64,000 nucleotides of DNA. Origin: Streptomyces sp. NBC_00576 (GTDB lineage: Bacteria; Actinomycetota; Actinomycetes; Streptomycetales; Streptomycetaceae). The notes under the pieces were generated by a model that did no database searches, had not been told where the DNA came from, and saw only the letters and a list, made by a program, of their open reading frames with translations. The translations under genes were made by a program, and so were the position numbers. Positions 31,725-40,368 of the stretch are shown in pieces (the stretch's first letter is position 1; every line of letters starts with the position of its first letter). The stretch lies in the NCBI RefSeq assembly GCF_036345175.1, contig NZ_CP107780.1:8060001-8124000 (forward strand). Direction: 5' to 3'.

Positions 31725-33896
31725 CTAGGTGCGGTTGACCCACACGCCGGCTTCGCCGAATCCGAGGACGTCGGCTTTTCCGTCACCGGTGATGTTGGCG
31801 ACGAACCGAGGGTGCTTCTCGACGCGCCAGCCCCCGGCGTCGTAGCCGAAGTTCTTTATCACCAGTCTGGGCGGGTCGAATGTTCCGCCGCCGAGCGACC
31901 TGGACACCCACATGCCGGCGTCGCCGAAGCCGATGACGTCTGCGCGTCCGTCGCCCGTGGTGTCGGCGAGGAGGCGGGGGTGCTTCTCGATGCGCCAGCC
32001 TCCGGCGTTGTAGCCGAAGTTGTTGATGGCGAGGGTCATGGGCTGGAAGGTGCCGTCGCCGTTGGAGAGGGCGACCCACATGCCGGCGTCGCCGAAGCCG
32101 ATGACGTCTGCGCGTCCGTCGCCGGTGACGTCGGCGAGGAGTCGGGGGTGTTTTTCGACGCGCCAGCCTCCGGCGTTGTAGCCGAAGTTGTTGATGGCGA
32201 GGGTCATGGGCTGGAAGGTGCCGTCGCCGTTGGAGAGGGCGACCCACATGCCGGCGTCGCCGAAGCCGATGACGTCTGCGCGTCCGTCGCCGGTGACGTC
32301 GGCGAGGAGTCGGGGGTGTTTTTCGACGCGCCAGCCTCCGGCGTTGTAGCCGAAGTTGTTGATGGCGAGGGTCATGGGCTGGAAGGTGCCGTCGCCGTTG
32401 GAGAGGGCGACCCACATGCCGGCGTCGCCGAAGCCGATGACGTCTGCGCGTCCGTCGCCGGTGACGTCGGCGAGGAGTCGGGGGTGTTTTTCGACGCGCC
32501 AGCCTCCGGCGTTGTAGCCGAAGTTGTTGATGGCGAGGGTCATGGGCTGGAAGGTGCCGTCGCCGTTGGAGAGGGCGACCCACATGCCGGCGTCGCCGAA
32601 GCCGATGACGTCTGCGCGTCCGTCGCCGGTGACGTCGGCCAGGAAGCGGGGGTGCTTGTCGACGCGCCAGCCCCCGGCCTCGTAGCCGAAGTTGTTGATG
32701 GCCAACCGTGGTGTCTCGAAGCGGCCGTCCGAGTGCCCCAGAGACACGTATGCGCCCGCGTCCCCGAAGCCGACGATGTCCAGCCTCTTGTCGGCCGTGA
32801 TGTCGGCCAGGAAGCGGGGGTGCTTCTCGACGCGCCAACCACCGGCCGAATAAGCATAGTTGCGGACGAGTAGCTGTGGTGCCCAGCCCAGGTGGCCCGG
32901 GGTGTACTCGCACATCTCGAAGGTGTTGGCCTTCATGAGACAGGCGACGCCGCCGCCTCCCGCGCAGTTCTCGCAGTTGCCGTTGACCAGCCCGAACCTT
33001 CCCCATGCGCCGCCGCAGTCGCACTTGCTCTCGGCGTACTCGTCGGGGCAGCCGAAGATGTGCCCCGTCTCGTGGGCGAAGACCCGGTCGATGTTGTCAG
33101 GCCCCCAGCCGTCGTTGGCGTACTGCATGACCACCCGGGGGCCGCCGATGCTCGCGTACGCGAAGTGCTGGAGCGGGTACTTGGTGAAGAACCCGCAGTA
33201 GGTCCAGCGGGTGCCGAAGCGGCCCCGCAGGTCCTCGACGTACGCGCCCACACCGGCCCAGTCGGCGCTGTATCCGATCGCGGCCATCGCGGGGTCGCGC
33301 CAGAGAGCCTCCAGGTCGGCGGCAGCCGGGTTCGCGGGGACCGACACGGCCACGTTCTGGATGTCGTAGGAGAAGCTGATTCCGGCGACGGGGTTGGTCG
33401 TGGGGTAGAAACTGAGCCCGTTCTGCACCTCCGCGACGACCTTGAGTATCTCGTCGTTGGAGAACTGCAGGTCGGGGGTCGGACCCTGCACGATGACGAT
33501 GCCGACTGCGACCGTCCCCTCTAAGTAGGCGCTGGTCGGCGCCGCAGCGGCCGCGCCCGCGGTCCTGGCCGAGGGCGGGGTCACGATCGTGGTGCAGTCG
33601 GGCATGTCCCAGGCCTCGGTGTCCCGCGGCCGCCGGGCCTTCACCTCGCGGTACGCGGCGGATTCACGCAGCCGCAGTGCGGCGAGTCCCAGTTGCTCCA
33701 GTTCGGTGAGGCCGTCGGTGCCGCCGGGCTCGGGACCGGGCACCGCTGTGGTGGGCCGGTCCGGCACGGCGACGACGCTGACCCTGCCGTACCGGTGAAT
33801 CGTGTGCCCCGCCCCGGGCCAGGACGGAGCGGCGCCCCGCTGATCCGCGTCCGCTCCGAGCACGGCCCGTTCGTTGATGCTGATGTCGCCTGCCAT
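31725..33896 (-). CDS. Metzincin-like protease fused to a seven-bladed PVL-type lectin propeller
   Basis: A 723-residue protein starting at ATG 33,896 (GGAG upstream). Residues about 110-335 hold a metalloprotease domain with HETGHIFGCPD (H275-D285), the HExxHxxGxxD pattern used by snapalysins with Asp as third zinc ligand. Many Cys follow (CDCGG, NCENCAGG). Residues 342-723 are exactly seven repeats of about 56 residues (NFGY-AGGWRVEKHPR, then TGDGRADVIGFGDAG). This resembles the Psathyrella velutina lectin propeller, with calcium-type DxTGDGxAD loops. No signal peptide is visible, so export by an unconventional route or cytoplasmic action is open. The gene upstream ends 1 nt before the start. 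Confidence 0.85.
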   Translation of the reverse strand: MAGDISINERAVLGADADQRGAAPSWPGAGHTIHRYGRVSVVAVPDRPTTAVPGPEPGGTDGLTELEQLGLAALRLRESAAYREVKARRPRDTEAWDMPDCTTIVTPPSARTAGAAAAAPTSAYLEGTVAVGIVIVQGPTPDLQFSNDEILKVVAEVQNGLSFYPTTNPVAGISFSYDIQNVAVSVPANPAAADLEALWRDPAMAAIGYSADWAGVGAYVEDLRGRFGTRWTYCGFFTKYPLQHFAYASIGGPRVVMQYANDGWGPDNIDRVFAHETGHIFGCPDEYAESKCDCGGAWGRFGLVNGNCENCAGGGGVACLMKANTFEMCEYTPGHLGWAPQLLVRNYAYSAGGWRVEKHPRFLADITADKRLDIVGFGDAGAYVSLGHSDGRFETPRLAINNFGYEAGGWRVDKHPRFLADVTGDGRADVIGFGDAGMWVALSNGDGTFQPMTLAINNFGYNAGGWRVEKHPRLLADVTGDGRADVIGFGDAGMWVALSNGDGTFQPMTLAINNFGYNAGGWRVEKHPRLLADVTGDGRADVIGFGDAGMWVALSNGDGTFQPMTLAINNFGYNAGGWRVEKHPRLLADVTGDGRADVIGFGDAGMWVALSNGDGTFQPMTLAINNFGYNAGGWRIEKHPRLLADTTGDGRADVIGFGDAGMWVSRSLGGGTFDPPRLVIKNFGYDAGGWRVEKHPRFVANITGDGKADVLGFGEAGVWVNRT
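31728..32873 (-). repeat. Seven-unit coding tandem repeat (168 bp period)
   Basis: Encodes the propeller blades. Blades 3, 4 and 5 (residues 454-621) are identical in protein and almost so in DNA, while blades 1, 6 and 7 diverge. Such homogenised units indicate recent internal duplication or gene conversion, and are prone to copy-number change. Confidence 0.9.
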
Positions 33897-33897
33897 C

Positions 33898-34242
33898 TCA
33901 CACTCCGTTTGGTTTCTGGTCGGGCGGCCGGAATTCCGGGTCACCCCAGTTCCGACCGTCACCCCGTCTCGGTGATTTCCTGGTCAGCCCCGACTTCCAG
34001 GCCTCGATGAACAGGAGCGCGCCCTCGTCGAGCCGATGCACGATGGCGTCATCGCCCATGCTCGTGATCTCTCCTCGCGGTGAACGAGCGATGGCAAGAC
34101 GGCCGCCTCCGGACAGTTCCCGAAGGCTCTCCGCGCTCGCGCGAAACACTGTGATCCACGGTGGTACCCGCGCCACCACCGGCCACCGGACCTCCCCCGC
34201 GCCGCCGTCGTCGCCGACGACGAGGATCTCCGTGCTTTCCAT
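33898..34242 (-). CDS. Hypothetical protein coupled to the protease-lectin gene
   Basis: A 114-residue acidic-to-basic protein starting at ATG 34,242 with AAGGGGG upstream. Its stop is separated from the protease-lectin ATG by a single base (TGAGATG). It is beta-rich in the first 90 residues (EILVVGDDGG, WPVVARVPPWITVF, RLAIARSPRGE, GALLFIEAW) and basic at the end. I recognise no family. The tight coupling suggests a chaperone, inhibitor or immunity role for the protease, by inference. Confidence 0.65.
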   Translation of the reverse strand: MESTEILVVGDDGGAGEVRWPVVARVPPWITVFRASAESLRELSGGGRLAIARSPRGEITSMGDDAIVHRLDEGALLFIEAWKSGLTRKSPRRGDGRNWGDPEFRPPDQKPNGV

Positions 34243-34306
34243 GACCGCCCCCTTCAGTCCGGGTGGGAGGCCGGACGTGCGTACAACGACGCAGTGGTCG
34301 CTCCGT

Positions 34307-34663
34307 CTACCGGGCGTTTCGCCGCACAGGCCCGATCCCTCGATGGGCGGGAATCGAGTGCCGGTCCCGTTCGTGTCGTTGCGGGCGGCGTTTCCCGGTT
34401 CGCCGATGCCGGTTGTGAACACGCAGTTGATGACACCCCGGCCGAACAACCGTGCCTCGTAGCCCCCGGCACCCGACCGGGGCAGCCAGGTGGACCTGAC
34501 TGTGAAGCACGCTGCCATCCGCCTTGGCAACGACCCGGAGAGGGCTCTGAACAGCGGCGCTCCGGGGGATCGGTGCCACAGTGGACGAAGCGGGTGGTGT
34601 CACCGCGCTCATCGTCCTTGCGACCAGTCCGGTCAGTGCCACGGCGACGGTGGTCCGCCGCAT
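34307..34663 (-). pseudogene. Small secreted protein gene, probably frameshifted
   Basis: Starting at MRRTTVAVALTGLVARTMSA, the frame begins with a plausible signal peptide. After about 60 residues the coding quality passes to another frame (RGVINCVFTTGIGEPGNAA, then SGLCGETPGRRSDHCVVVRT), which carries Cys residues and no stop until 33,898. A frameshift near 34,480 would join the two into one exported Cys-containing protein. Alternatively both frames are chance. It lies directly upstream of the operon above. Confidence 0.4.
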
Positions 34664-35456
34664 CCTGCGCACTCCCGTACGGAGCGAAGGGAACAGGCGT
34701 CGAGGTGCCCGGTGAACGAAATCCGAGTGGTGCACCATGGCGGCCCCCGCTGCCTGAGCGTTTACGGGTGCAGTGCGCCCCGCTCAGGCTGGAGACTCAA
34801 CTCCTGGACCATGTGACTGTCAAGAGAAAATCGGCTGAAACGCCGGAAATACGCTGGTAGTCGGTCACCAGGCAATGGATCTTCCCTACCGATGCCCACC
34901 CCGCCCCGAGTCTCGCCCAAGGCCGTTGCCGCCGCACCTGAACCGGCTGTCCACCTCCACCACCGTGCAGTCGGGGCGGCGCCGGCGACCGTTCGAGGTC
35001 AGCGGGAAGAGGAACCCGTTCCAGACCTGGAGGCCGTCGTAGACGGCGACGGTCACCAGCGCGGACGGGCCAGGGGCGCCGCGAGGAACTTGGCTTCGTA
35101 CTCGTGCTTCATGATCTCTATTTTCCTTCGGTTCGATGGTTACGTCGGCGCGCGGGCAGCGAGGAACAGCAGCACCTCGGCGATATTCCGGGAGGTGACC
35201 GTCAGGGTCGCGCCCGTGCGGACGTCGAGTGTGTGGGCGAGCTCCAGGACCGTCGCCGACGTTCAGGTGCCCCGTGAGTGGCTAATGGGTCTGGGGCGGT
35301 GCCACCAAACGGTTCGGCGCGACAACACCGAGCAGTCGGCACAGCATGGAAAGAGGCGGGATCCTCGACCGCATAACGGCGGAAGTGAGGAGCTATGACG
35401 ATGCGTACACCTTCCGCACGGTGCCCAGGCCTGCCCGATCATGGCTCCGGAGCACC
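34664..35456 (-). pseudogene. Mixed gene fragments: ABC permease, CYTH start, unknown tail
   Basis: On the minus strand, 35,280-35,145 encodes TLDVRTGATLTVTSRNIAEV to a stop, the tail of an unknown protein. At 35,111 begins MKHEYEAKFLAAP, the start of a CYTH-type protein. It runs within 12 codons into TVAVYDGLQVWNGFLFPL, a sugar ABC-transporter permease segment in another frame. None is intact. The remainder (34,664-34,980 and 35,290-35,456) shows no gene and presumably includes the kinase promoter. Confidence 0.55.
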
Positions 35457-37112
35457 ATGAGCGGCGCCGAAGAGCGGCTGCTGGCCGGCCGGTATCTCCT
35501 CGTCGAGCAACTCGGTCACGGCGGGATGGGCACCGTGTGGCGGGCCCAGGACCAGCTGCTCAGCCGTGAGGTGGCGGTGAAGGAGCTGACGGTCAGCGGC
35601 CTGCCGCGCGAAGAGCTCTCGGTGCTGCACGCTCGTATGGAGCAGGAGGCGCGGGCGGCGGCGCGGGTCAAGCACCCGGGGGTCGTCACCGTGTTCGACG
35701 TGCTGGAAGAGGACGGCCGACCGTGGATCGTGATGGAGCTGATCGACGGCCAGTCACTCGCCGACGTCATCGCCACGGAGGGGACGCTGCTGCCACGGGA
35801 CGCGGCCCGACTCGGAGCGCAGTTGCTGGCGGCGCTGGACCGGGCGCATCAGCTGGGGGTTCTCCACCGGGACGTCAAACCCGCCAATGTGCTGCTTGAG
35901 CGCGGCGGTCGGGTGGTGCTCACCGACTTCGGCATCGCCGTCATGGGGGGCTCCAGCGGCCTGACCCGCACCGGCGACGTCGTCGGTTCGCCGGACTATC
36001 TCGCCCCGGAACGCGCCACGGGTCACCGTCCGGGCCCGGAGTCCGATCTGTGGTCGCTCGGCGTGACGCTGTACGCCGCGGTGGAGGGCCAGTCACCGTT
36101 CCGCCGCACCACGACGATGAGCACCCTGCAGGCGGTGGTCGCCGAGGAGCTTCCGGAACCCCGACACGCGGGCCCGCTCGCCCCTGTCATAGAAGCGCTG
36201 CTTCGTAAGGACCCGAACGAACGGGCGACGGCTGACCAGGCCCAGCGGATGCTGGCCGACGTGGCGGCCGGGCTGCCGGTGAGCGCACCCGCGCCCGGCA
36301 CAGAGGAGCACCCGCCCACGCAACTGGCACCGCCGACCCCCAGCACCGGCAAGGAGCGCTTCGCCCGGGAACCGACCCAGACGACACCGCCCACACCGGT
36401 GCCGTCATACGGCTCGGCCAACCGAGCCGAGCCCGGCCCGGCGGCCTACGACGAGAACTGGGCGCCCACCCCGCCGACCGTACGGGTACCCTCCGCCGAC
36501 CACTACGCCCATCCGGGCGGCGCGGACGGCGGGGACGACGGCCGGCCCAGGCGCCGCAAGTCGCTGCTGATCGCCGGGGCGGCGCTGGCGGTGGCACTGG
36601 TGGGCGGCGGCGCCGCAGCCGTGGTGATGACCAGCCACTCGGGAGACACCCCGCAGTCCGCACCCACCACCTCGCAGAGCACGGACACTTCGCAGAGCAC
36701 CGTCACCTCGGAGGCCACCGTCACCCGGACGGCCACCCAAAGCCCACCCAGCAAGGCCGACGAGCCCCCGGCACCGGCACAACCCACCCCGGCACCGACA
36801 TCAGCCCCTCCGACCACCGCCGCCGCCGCGCCTGCCCAACAGGTCATCGAGAAGTACTTCGCCGCCATCAACGCCGGGGACTACGCACGCGCATGGGACC
36901 TCGGCGCGAAGAACCTGGGCGGGACCTACGACTCCTTCGTCAAGGGCCTTTCCGACACCGTCTCGGATACGGTCACGGTCGACTCCGTCTCGGGGGACAC
37001 CGTGGCCATGCAACTCGACGCGTTGCAGACGGACGGAACGCATCAGCTGTTCGCCGGCACGTACACCGTTCGGGATGGCGAGATTGTCTCGGCCGACGTC
37101 GAAGAGCAGTGA
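35457..37112 (+). CDS. Membrane Ser/Thr protein kinase (PknB type) with extracellular NTF2-like domain
   Basis: A 551-residue eukaryotic-type kinase. The kinase domain spans about 10-275: glycine loop GHGGMG (20-25), K42 in VAVKEL, catalytic HRD (137-139), DFG (157-159) and APE (183-185). A Pro/Thr-rich linker follows, then a transmembrane helix (about 375-397) and a Thr/Ser/Pro stalk. The extracytoplasmic C-terminus (about 460-551, VIEKYFAAINAGDYARAW) resembles NTF2/DUF4878-like domains. The ATG at 35,457 with GGAG upstream is chosen; the longer frame from 35,346 is not supported. There are no PASTA repeats, so the signal differs from classical PknB. Confidence 0.9.
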   Translation: MSGAEERLLAGRYLLVEQLGHGGMGTVWRAQDQLLSREVAVKELTVSGLPREELSVLHARMEQEARAAARVKHPGVVTVFDVLEEDGRPWIVMELIDGQSLADVIATEGTLLPRDAARLGAQLLAALDRAHQLGVLHRDVKPANVLLERGGRVVLTDFGIAVMGGSSGLTRTGDVVGSPDYLAPERATGHRPGPESDLWSLGVTLYAAVEGQSPFRRTTTMSTLQAVVAEELPEPRHAGPLAPVIEALLRKDPNERATADQAQRMLADVAAGLPVSAPAPGTEEHPPTQLAPPTPSTGKERFAREPTQTTPPTPVPSYGSANRAEPGPAAYDENWAPTPPTVRVPSADHYAHPGGADGGDDGRPRRRKSLLIAGAALAVALVGGGAAAVVMTSHSGDTPQSAPTTSQSTDTSQSTVTSEATVTRTATQSPPSKADEPPAPAQPTPAPTSAPPTTAAAAPAQQVIEKYFAAINAGDYARAWDLGAKNLGGTYDSFVKGLSDTVSDTVTVDSVSGDTVAMQLDALQTDGTHQLFAGTYTVRDGEIVSADVEEQ

Positions 37113-37603
37113 TGCGGCGCTGTGGAAAGGGTCGAAAAGCAAGTGGACAGCGAGTCGGTCATCCTGCATGTTTACGCAGGTGTAGAGCTGCGGCGCCGAA
37201 GGTCCCTGAAGCGTCGGGCTGTCAGCATCGGCGAAGAGAAGAGTAGGTTCGGCCAGGATGTCGCGACCGGCTTCGCTCTTGTAGATCTCGTCGGATATCA
37301 ACGGGGACGGGATTCCGGATATTTAGGCTCGGTTTGCGGCTGACGGGCATATGGCCGTTTATCATCCGTCTGCTACGAACACCAACGCTCCGGTTAAGAC
37401 GGTTATTGGGTCTGGGTGGAACGAGAAGTTGGGGTTTGGGTGACCTGATTTCCCTTCGGGTCTTGTAGGGGGTGAGCCCCCGGCGCTGCGCGAATCGTGC
37501 GGTGCTGGGGGCTCAGCCCTTTTCCTTACGGCTACGAGGGGTGCCGCCGTCCGCGACGGTCTGCTTCTGCTCCTCGACCGCTCGCAAGTCCAGGGCCGTC
37601 GGT
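37113..37603. other. Intergenic region, no gene; contains a terminator
   Basis: 490 bp without a convincing frame. Apart from the hairpin at 37,470-37,523 and the segment at 37,581-37,603 shared with the VapC tail fragment near 31,100, I see no structure. Confidence 0.5.
37470..37523. terminator. Long hairpin with T-run
   Basis: GGGTGAGCCCCCGGCGCTGC (37,470-37,489) pairs with GCGGTGCTGGGGGCTCAGCCC (37,499-37,519) with few mismatches, followed by TTTTCC. On the plus strand it is far (360 bp) from the kinase stop. It also lies downstream of VapC on the minus strand and probably ends both transcripts. Confidence 0.7.
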
Positions 37604-38032
37604 TCAGAGGCCATCCGGCCACAGACGGAACGCGGTGTGCCCGGTGAGGGGGCGCACCATGCGGAAGTGGTGGCGGTCCAGGGTCAGGATCGCGTCCGTG
37701 TGGTACTTGGCCGCCATGACCACGTTCATGGTGTCCGTGAGGCCGATCTGCGGATACCGCCGCATCGTCACCAGTGCGGTCGAGAGGTGCGGCTCGATTT
37801 CGGGGACCGCGTACCGTCGGACGGCGACGCGGTCGCGGACGTGCGCCAGCGCCCCCTGAGCTGCTTCCGGGCTGATCCGCGTGCTGAGGAGGTAGTCGAG
37901 TTCCGCGAGGACCAGTGGCGTCACCACCAGGTGGGCGGCGGAGGCCACTGCTTCACGGCACTCCTTGTGCTCTGGGTCCCCGCCGTCGTAGTACGCGTAC
38001 AGCCCTGAGGTGTCGGCGATCAGTACGGTCAC
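37604..38032 (-). CDS. vapC: VapC-type PIN-domain ribonuclease toxin
   Basis: A 142-residue PIN toxin that should cleave tRNA or other RNA. Acidic residues are at D7 (LIADTSGLYAYYD), in VLAELDYLL, in GLTDTMNVVMA and in LTLDRHHF. The GTG at 38,032 overlaps the antitoxin stop (GTGA), typical coupling. A duplicate of its last 12 codons lies at 31,123. Confidence 0.88.
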   Translation of the reverse strand: MTVLIADTSGLYAYYDGGDPEHKECREAVASAAHLVVTPLVLAELDYLLSTRISPEAAQGALAHVRDRVAVRRYAVPEIEPHLSTALVTMRRYPQIGLTDTMNVVMAAKYHTDAILTLDRHHFRMVRPLTGHTAFRLWPDGL

Positions 38033-38280
38033 GCGCCGAACCCCTCAAGGTAGTCGCCGCGTCCGGCCGACCAGTCCACGGTGGAGTCGCTGTGGAACAC
38101 GGGAGCGTCGTCGTCCTCGCCCATGGGGTCGGTCGGATGTGCGGGTACGTCCTGGTCGCCCACCGGGGAGAGTATGGCCACCGGTCGCCCGTTCTTGGTC
38201 ACCGTGATGCGCTCGCCGCGTTCTGCGGCGGCGAGGATCCTGGAGGCGTTCTGATTGAACTCGCGGGCGGTGGTTTCCAT
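38029..38280 (-). CDS. vapB: Phd/YefM-type antitoxin of the VapC pair
   Basis: An 83-residue antitoxin with an N-terminal Phd/YefM fold (TTAREFNQNASRILAAAE, then ITVTKNGRPVAIL) and a disordered acidic C-terminus that would wrap the toxin (WSAGRGDYLEGFGA). The ATG at 38,280 directly follows two direct repeats at 38,281-38,297, so the message is probably leaderless and autorepressed. Confidence 0.88.
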   Translation of the reverse strand: METTAREFNQNASRILAAAERGERITVTKNGRPVAILSPVGDQDVPAHPTDPMGEDDDAPVFHSDSTVDWSAGRGDYLEGFGA

Positions 38281-38297
38281 GTACTACACGGTACTAC
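38281..38297 (-). promoter_or_regulatory. Direct-repeat operator of the VapBC operon
   Basis: GTACTAC occurs at 38,281-38,287 and again at 38,291-38,297, one helical turn apart, immediately upstream of the antitoxin ATG. On the minus strand this reads GTAGTAC twice and includes a TAGTAC -10-like hexamer. Confidence 0.55.
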
Positions 38298-38363
38298 GCA
38301 CCGAGCGGGGCGGGCGGAACGGCTCCTGTTGCGATTTTCGCATCTGGCTCATATGGTGAACCC

Positions 38364-39545
38364 ATGACTGAGACTGTGACCGATCGTGTACGCAAGGTCA
38401 TGGGGACGGCTCCGGTCAACCAGGCGGCGTTCGCCGAGACGATCGGCCTGACCCCCGACAAGCTGTCGAAGTCTCTCGGTGGCGTCCGCAGGTTCACCTC
38501 CCTCGACCTCGCCCGCATCGCCGAGTTCGGCAGCACCACGGTCGACTGGTTGCTGACCGGCAGAGAACCGCTGCGCCCCACCGTTGCGGCCCGCACCAGC
38601 GCACCGGCAGTCGGCGAGCATGGCCGAGGAAGACTCAACGACCTCGTCGAAAGGTTCACCACGGCACACGAGGTGATCGACCTCCTGGGCCTCTCGCCCG
38701 ACCTGCCGGAGCTGCCCCCGGTCCGCACGGACCTCAAGCGATACGTCGACCAGGGCGTGGCTCTCGCGGAGGACGCACTCGCCAGACTCGCCTCCACAGG
38801 GTCCTCCACCGTCGGCGGCCTGGACACCGCGGATCTGCTCCAGGCCATGGAGCACACCTTCGGCGTCGACGTGGCGAAGATCGGTCTGCCGGAGGGAATC
38901 GACGGGGCTGCCTGGCAGGCGGACGGATTCCGGCTCATCATGATCGCCCGAACCGACGTGCCGACGCGCCAGCGCTTCACCCTCGCCCACGAACTCGGAC
39001 ACATCCTGGCCAGGGACGCCCAAGACCTCCTGACGGAGACGCATCTGTCCCCGGGACACCAGAAGGACCTGACGGAAGTGCGCGCCAACGTGTTCGCCGC
39101 CAACCTTCTGATGCCCCGGAGCGAGATCAGTTCAGCGGTACGCGAAGACGACCTCACGGACGAGCAACTCACCACACTGGTCGTGCACTTCCAGGTGTCA
39201 CCCAGCGCACTCGCGGCACGGCTCGTTCAGTTGGGCGTCATCGCACCGGAGACGGCGAACAGACTGCGCGGCCTCACGACCCAGACCTGCCACTGGCTCA
39301 CCGGACAGAGCGACCTCTTCGAGGCCAACAAGACGTGGGCACTGGCCAGACGACTGCCCTTCCGCCCCGCGCAGTTGCTGTACGAGGCATACCTCGCCGG
39401 CGACACCACCCTGCGCCCGCTGGCCGCGTACACAGGCGTGGACGTGGACGAGATCCGTGAGTTGCTCGAACCCGAACCGGTTCCACCAGAGGGCGCGACA
39501 TCCACCACCGACGTGGGCGAAGGGGACCTGGTCTTCCAGCCATGA
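38364..39545 (+). CDS. HTH-ImmA/IrrE metallopeptidase
   Basis: A 393-residue protein combining an N-terminal XRE-like helix-turn-helix (about 8-70; NQAAFAETIGLTPDKLSKSL) with an ImmA/IrrE peptidase domain (about 160-290). The zinc motif is AHELGH (H209-H213), with a downstream Glu in VRANVFAANLLMP. Such proteins act as repressors or as proteases that inactivate repressors, often as antitoxin-like partners. The stop overlaps the next ATG (ATGA), so the two are co-expressed. Confidence 0.88.
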   Translation: MTETVTDRVRKVMGTAPVNQAAFAETIGLTPDKLSKSLGGVRRFTSLDLARIAEFGSTTVDWLLTGREPLRPTVAARTSAPAVGEHGRGRLNDLVERFTTAHEVIDLLGLSPDLPELPPVRTDLKRYVDQGVALAEDALARLASTGSSTVGGLDTADLLQAMEHTFGVDVAKIGLPEGIDGAAWQADGFRLIMIARTDVPTRQRFTLAHELGHILARDAQDLLTETHLSPGHQKDLTEVRANVFAANLLMPRSEISSAVREDDLTDEQLTTLVVHFQVSPSALAARLVQLGVIAPETANRLRGLTTQTCHWLTGQSDLFEANKTWALARRLPFRPAQLLYEAYLAGDTTLRPLAAYTGVDVDEIRELLEPEPVPPEGATSTTDVGEGDLVFQP

Positions 39546-40087
39546 CGCGCCACTGCTGGTTTCCCGACAACACCGTGCTGTGCAATTTTTCCGCCGTCGA
39601 CCGTCTGAGCCTTCTGGAGAAGGTTCTCGACGGCCGCGGCCGTTGGACACAGGCCGTCGCGGCCGAGGCCGAGCAGTCGAAACGGTACTGGCCAAAGCTG
39701 AGCCAAGTACTCGCCGACGGATGGCTCGGCGAGCCAATCGAGATCGACGACCCCGCTGAAATCGTCCTGGTGGACCGTATGCGCCGCGTTGTCTTCGCGG
39801 GGTCCCCGTCCCGGCCACTGCAGCACCTGGGCGAGGCGGAGACACTGGTCGTCATCGAGCACCGCCGCGGGTTCGAAAGCTCCGTGTGGATCACTGACGA
39901 CGGCGAAGCCGGCCACTATGCGCGTCGCAAGGGCATCTGCGTCAAGAACACGGTCGACCTCATGCGGGAGGCCGTCGTGGGCGGCCTCGTCATGGCGGAC
40001 GACGGCCACCGCCTCCTCCTGGGAATGGAACAGGCGGGACGTCACCTGCGGGGTGTTCCGCACAGGGCGGATGACCTGTTGCGCTGA
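39542..40087 (+). CDS. PIN-like partner of the ImmA/IrrE protein
   Basis: A 181-residue protein starting with MTRHCWFPDNTVLCNFSAVD, whose early Asp (D9) plus later acidic groups (GEAETLVVIEHR, SSVWITDDGEA) suit a PIN-type nuclease fold. The HTH-peptidase gene overlaps it upstream. An XRE-peptidase followed by a PIN-like gene is a known type II toxin-antitoxin layout, so this is the probable toxin. No tRNA or other target can be read from sequence. Confidence 0.7.
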   Translation: MTRHCWFPDNTVLCNFSAVDRLSLLEKVLDGRGRWTQAVAAEAEQSKRYWPKLSQVLADGWLGEPIEIDDPAEIVLVDRMRRVVFAGSPSRPLQHLGEAETLVVIEHRRGFESSVWITDDGEAGHYARRKGICVKNTVDLMREAVVGGLVMADDGHRLLLGMEQAGRHLRGVPHRADDLLR

Positions 40088-40368
40088 GGCGGGCCGCGGG
40101 GGTGCACGTACCGGCCGTCGCCTCGCCTCGGCCGCCTGGCGCAGCCCAGCAGACTGCCTCGGGCGCCGGAGTTCCGCGCGATCCGATCCGGCCGGCCTCA
40201 ACGGGATGCGGTTGAAGCTTCGCCAGGTGCGCGCTCATGTCGCTGATCAGTTCGTCGACCTCTTCGAGGTCGAGCGTCGGGCGTCCGGGCGACTGCAGTC
40301 GCGTGAGTGAGAGTTCCTGGTTCTTGCTCTCGCAGGCAGGCCGCAGGTGCGGTCCTCCCCGGACGCGA

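Noticed and set aside
31728..32873. CRISPR-like array
   Set aside because: The units are long (168 bp), in frame, without unique spacers, and encode propeller blades.
34307..34663. Intact secreted protein
   Set aside because: Coding signal changes frame near 34,480, so it is listed as a possible frameshifted gene and not as a functional one.
37113..37603. Possible tRNA or other structural RNA
   Set aside because: I found no cloverleaf or conserved RNA core; the only strong fold is a terminator-like hairpin.
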